Origin: Pseudomonadota bacterium
Lineage (GTDB): Bacteria; Pseudomonadota; Alphaproteobacteria; Rhodospirillales; Magnetospirillaceae
Assembly: GCA_021793155.1 (NCBI GenBank)
Contig: JAJYTF010000023.1
Coordinates: 1-64,000 of the forward strand
Direction: 5' to 3'
Length of the DNA: 64,000 bases
Of this stretch, positions 62,439-64,000 are shown in pieces. Made by a program: the position numbers and the translations under genes. The notes under the pieces were generated by a model that worked only from the letters and a program-made list of their open reading frames with translations, ran no database searches and was not told where the DNA came from. Each line of letters opens with the position of its first letter. The first letter of the stretch is position 1.

Positions 62439-64000
62439 AGGCTGCTCCAACAATGATGTGGCGGTTCTGCTGCGTCCATAGATGACGATAGATTTCGCAA
62501 CGACCCAGCAGTTCGGCGTGAGCTCCGGCGTCGTTCAATTCGCCCTGCTCGAGCACCAGGATCTGATCGCAATGCACCAGAGACGCCAAGCGGTGGGAAA
62601 TGACAATCATGCTGCGGCCGTCAGCTATGCGCTGCAGGTTTCCATTGACGATGCTCTCACTTTCAGGGTCGAGCGAACTGGTCGCCTCGTCGAGAATCAG
62701 CATCGAGGGGTCGCCCAAGAGAGCCCGAGCGATGGCCAGGCGTTGGCGCTGGCCGCCCGAAAGGTTGCTCGACCCTTCGGCGAGTGTCGTCTCGTATCCC
62801 TTGGGCAGGCGTTCGATGAACTCTTCCGCGCCGGCGAGGCGCGCGGCCCGAATCACCTGTTCCAGACTGGCTCCCTGATACCCGGCGGTGATGTTTTCCC
62901 GGATCGTACCCTGGAACAGAAAATTGTCCTGCAACACCACGCCGACGCGCGAGCGCAGGTGCTTGATGTCGATGTCGCGCAAATCGATACCGTCGACCTT
63001 GATCAGACCCTCGTAATCTCTGCTCAGGCCTTGCAGCAGCCGCGTCACCGTCGTCTTGCCCGAACCACTGCGCCCCATGATGCCGAGCATGCCCCCCTTA
63101 CTCAGCTCAAATGAAATATCCTTCAGCGCATAGGTCGCCGCGCCGGGATAGCGAAAGCGCACATGGGAAAAGCGGATATTCCCTTCGATGTTCGGGCGGG
63201 CGCCGTGAAATCCAGGGATCTGCTCCGGCTCGTTGTTGACTACCGAGGCGACCTCGCCTATCGCGCCGCGCACTTCCTGAAATTCCTGCATCAAGCCGGC
63301 AATCTGCACGAGAGGCGCCGCCACGCGTGCGGCGATCATTCCGAAGGCGACCAAAGTCCCGGCGTAAACGGTTGCCCCCTCACCGATCGCCAGATAGGAG
63401 CCCACCACCAGAACGACAGCAAAAACGGCCTTCTGCAACGGTTGAATGATCGTTTGAGGCTGATTCGACAGCAGCTGCAAAGCGGTGTTGGCACGGACCG
63501 CCTCGGCGACATGGGCGTCCCACAACTGGCGCTTCGGCTCTTCGATGGCGAGGGACTTGACCGTGCGGATGCCGTGGATCGTCTCCACCAGCAGCGTGTT
63601 CTTGGCGATCTCCGCCTTCACCACGCGGCCGTAGGCCAACCCAAGCGGCCGGATGTATACAAGGACCGTGATGAACATCAAGGCGCCGATACCCAAGGTG
63701 ATGAAGGTAAGTGTCGGGCTAAGGACGAAAAGAACGGGAATCAGCACCACCAGATTGAGGGACTCAAGAGCGGCGCCAAACAGCGGCCCGGTCAGGAATT
63801 GCCGTATGCGCCAGATTTCGTTCAGCTTGAATATCACCTGCCCTGTCGGCGTCCGCTCGAAGAAATCCATCGGCAGCCCGATCATCCGGTCAAAGATATA
63901 AAGGCACAGCCGCGCGTCGATACGCGCTGTGCCGATGGCCAGAAGATAGCGCTTGAGAAAACCGAACAGCGTGTCGAAGACCAAGACGAACAGGATGCCC
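62401..64000 (-). CDS. Type I secretion ABC exporter (5' end outside the window)
   Basis: At least 532 residues of a HlyB/RtxB-type half transporter. Membrane helices occupy the first 260 visible residues, with the family motif DRMIGLPMDFFERTPTGQV. The ATPase domain has Walker A GRSGSGKTT, signature NLSGGQRQRLAIARALL, Walker B MLILDEATSSLD and H-loop ISHRLA. The frame is open to the window edge, so any N-terminal C39-like domain cannot be seen. With the HlyD partner it would export a protein without a signal peptide; no RTX-type substrate is in the window. Confidence 0.9.
   Translation of the reverse strand, partial: GILFVLVFDTLFGFLKRYLLAIGTARIDARLCLYIFDRMIGLPMDFFERTPTGQVIFKLNEIWRIRQFLTGPLFGAALESLNLVVLIPVLFVLSPTLTFITLGIGALMFITVLVYIRPLGLAYGRVVKAEIAKNTLLVETIHGIRTVKSLAIEEPKRQLWDAHVAEAVRANTALQLLSNQPQTIIQPLQKAVFAVVLVVGSYLAIGEGATVYAGTLVAFGMIAARVAAPLVQIAGLMQEFQEVRGAIGEVASVVNNEPEQIPGFHGARPNIEGNIRFSHVRFRYPGAATYALKDISFELSKGGMLGIMGRSGSGKTTVTRLLQGLSRDYEGLIKVDGIDLRDIDIKHLRSRVGVVLQDNFLFQGTIRENITAGYQGASLEQVIRAARLAGAEEFIERLPKGYETTLAEGSSNLSGGQRQRLAIARALLGDPSMLILDEATSSLDPESESIVNGNLQRIADGRSMIVISHRLASLVHCDQILVLEQGELNDAGAHAELLGRCEIYRHLWTQQNRHIIVGAAYERPDLAASAAL

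Noticed and set aside
61080-64000. Possible RTX toxin locus
   Set aside because: The exporter pair is clear, but no glycine-rich nonapeptide repeats were found in any frame of the window, so a toxin cannot be claimed.

Overview
The window is high-GC, densely coded DNA from a Gram-negative bacterium. It carries outer-membrane porins and receptors, lipoproteins, HflKC, a TonB system, ABC-type O-antigen export and a PilZ-tailed chemoreceptor. The style (alphaproteobacterial REP-like hairpin, chemoreceptor-PilZ fusion, TerC/Nramp genes, IS630 elements, giant glycosyltransferases) suggests an alphaproteobacterium, most likely a Rhodospirillales member such as a Magnetospirillum relative. That assignment is an inference; no rRNA or tRNA gene was seen.

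Left part (1-11.7 kb): the edge holds the first 15 codons of one IS630-type transposase, a decayed second IS630 transposase and a 160-bp TA-flanked inverted-repeat element. A SHOCT lipoprotein follows. Next is a two-gene electron-transfer unit, a Cyc2-like haem-porin fusion and a cytochrome c4-like dihaem protein, with an FNR-like box upstream. Then come an OmpR-type two-component system and, on the minus strand, an envelope-glycan pair (GT39-type transferase and O-antigen ligase-like protein).

Middle part (10.5-33.5 kb): an Nramp-like transporter, a TerC protein fused to a response-regulator receiver domain, HflK and HflC form one run of genes. Two paralogous 2OG-Fe(II) oxygenases, an MgtC protein coupled to an unannotated 53-residue membrane protein, NagB, a lytic transglycosylase, a TPR-GT9 protein, a GNAT enzyme, two proline-rich envelope proteins and a GST follow. 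A copper-uptake-like operon (DUF2946-like protein, OprC/NosA-like receptor, TonB) precedes two chemoreceptors. The second chemoreceptor is preceded by a G10 tract touching its start codon.

Right part (34-64 kb) is a large surface-polysaccharide region: RmlA, a Wzm/Wzt-type ABC exporter, a methyltransferase, a 1292-residue GT2-GT4 protein, a GT4 enzyme, a secreted toroid-lyase-like protein, three nucleotidyltransferase domains in two proteins, a HAD phosphatase, a GDPD-like protein and a 695-residue protein. Two giant multi-glycosyltransferases, a Sel1-repeat protein and a type I secretion ABC/HlyD pair complete it. The giant glycosyltransferases share a tandem beta-rich module marked by GW(A/V) that I do not recognise as a named domain. 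Stretches around 35.2-36.9 kb and 44-54 kb look more AT-rich by eye, consistent with an exchanged surface-glycan locus.

Two copies of a 123-bp TA-flanked hairpin element lie 11 kb apart in opposite orientation. The most promising novelties are the TerC-receiver fusion next to HflKC, the Cyc2/c4 unit with a possible oxygen-responsive operator, and the GW-module giant glycosyltransferases beside a type I exporter.
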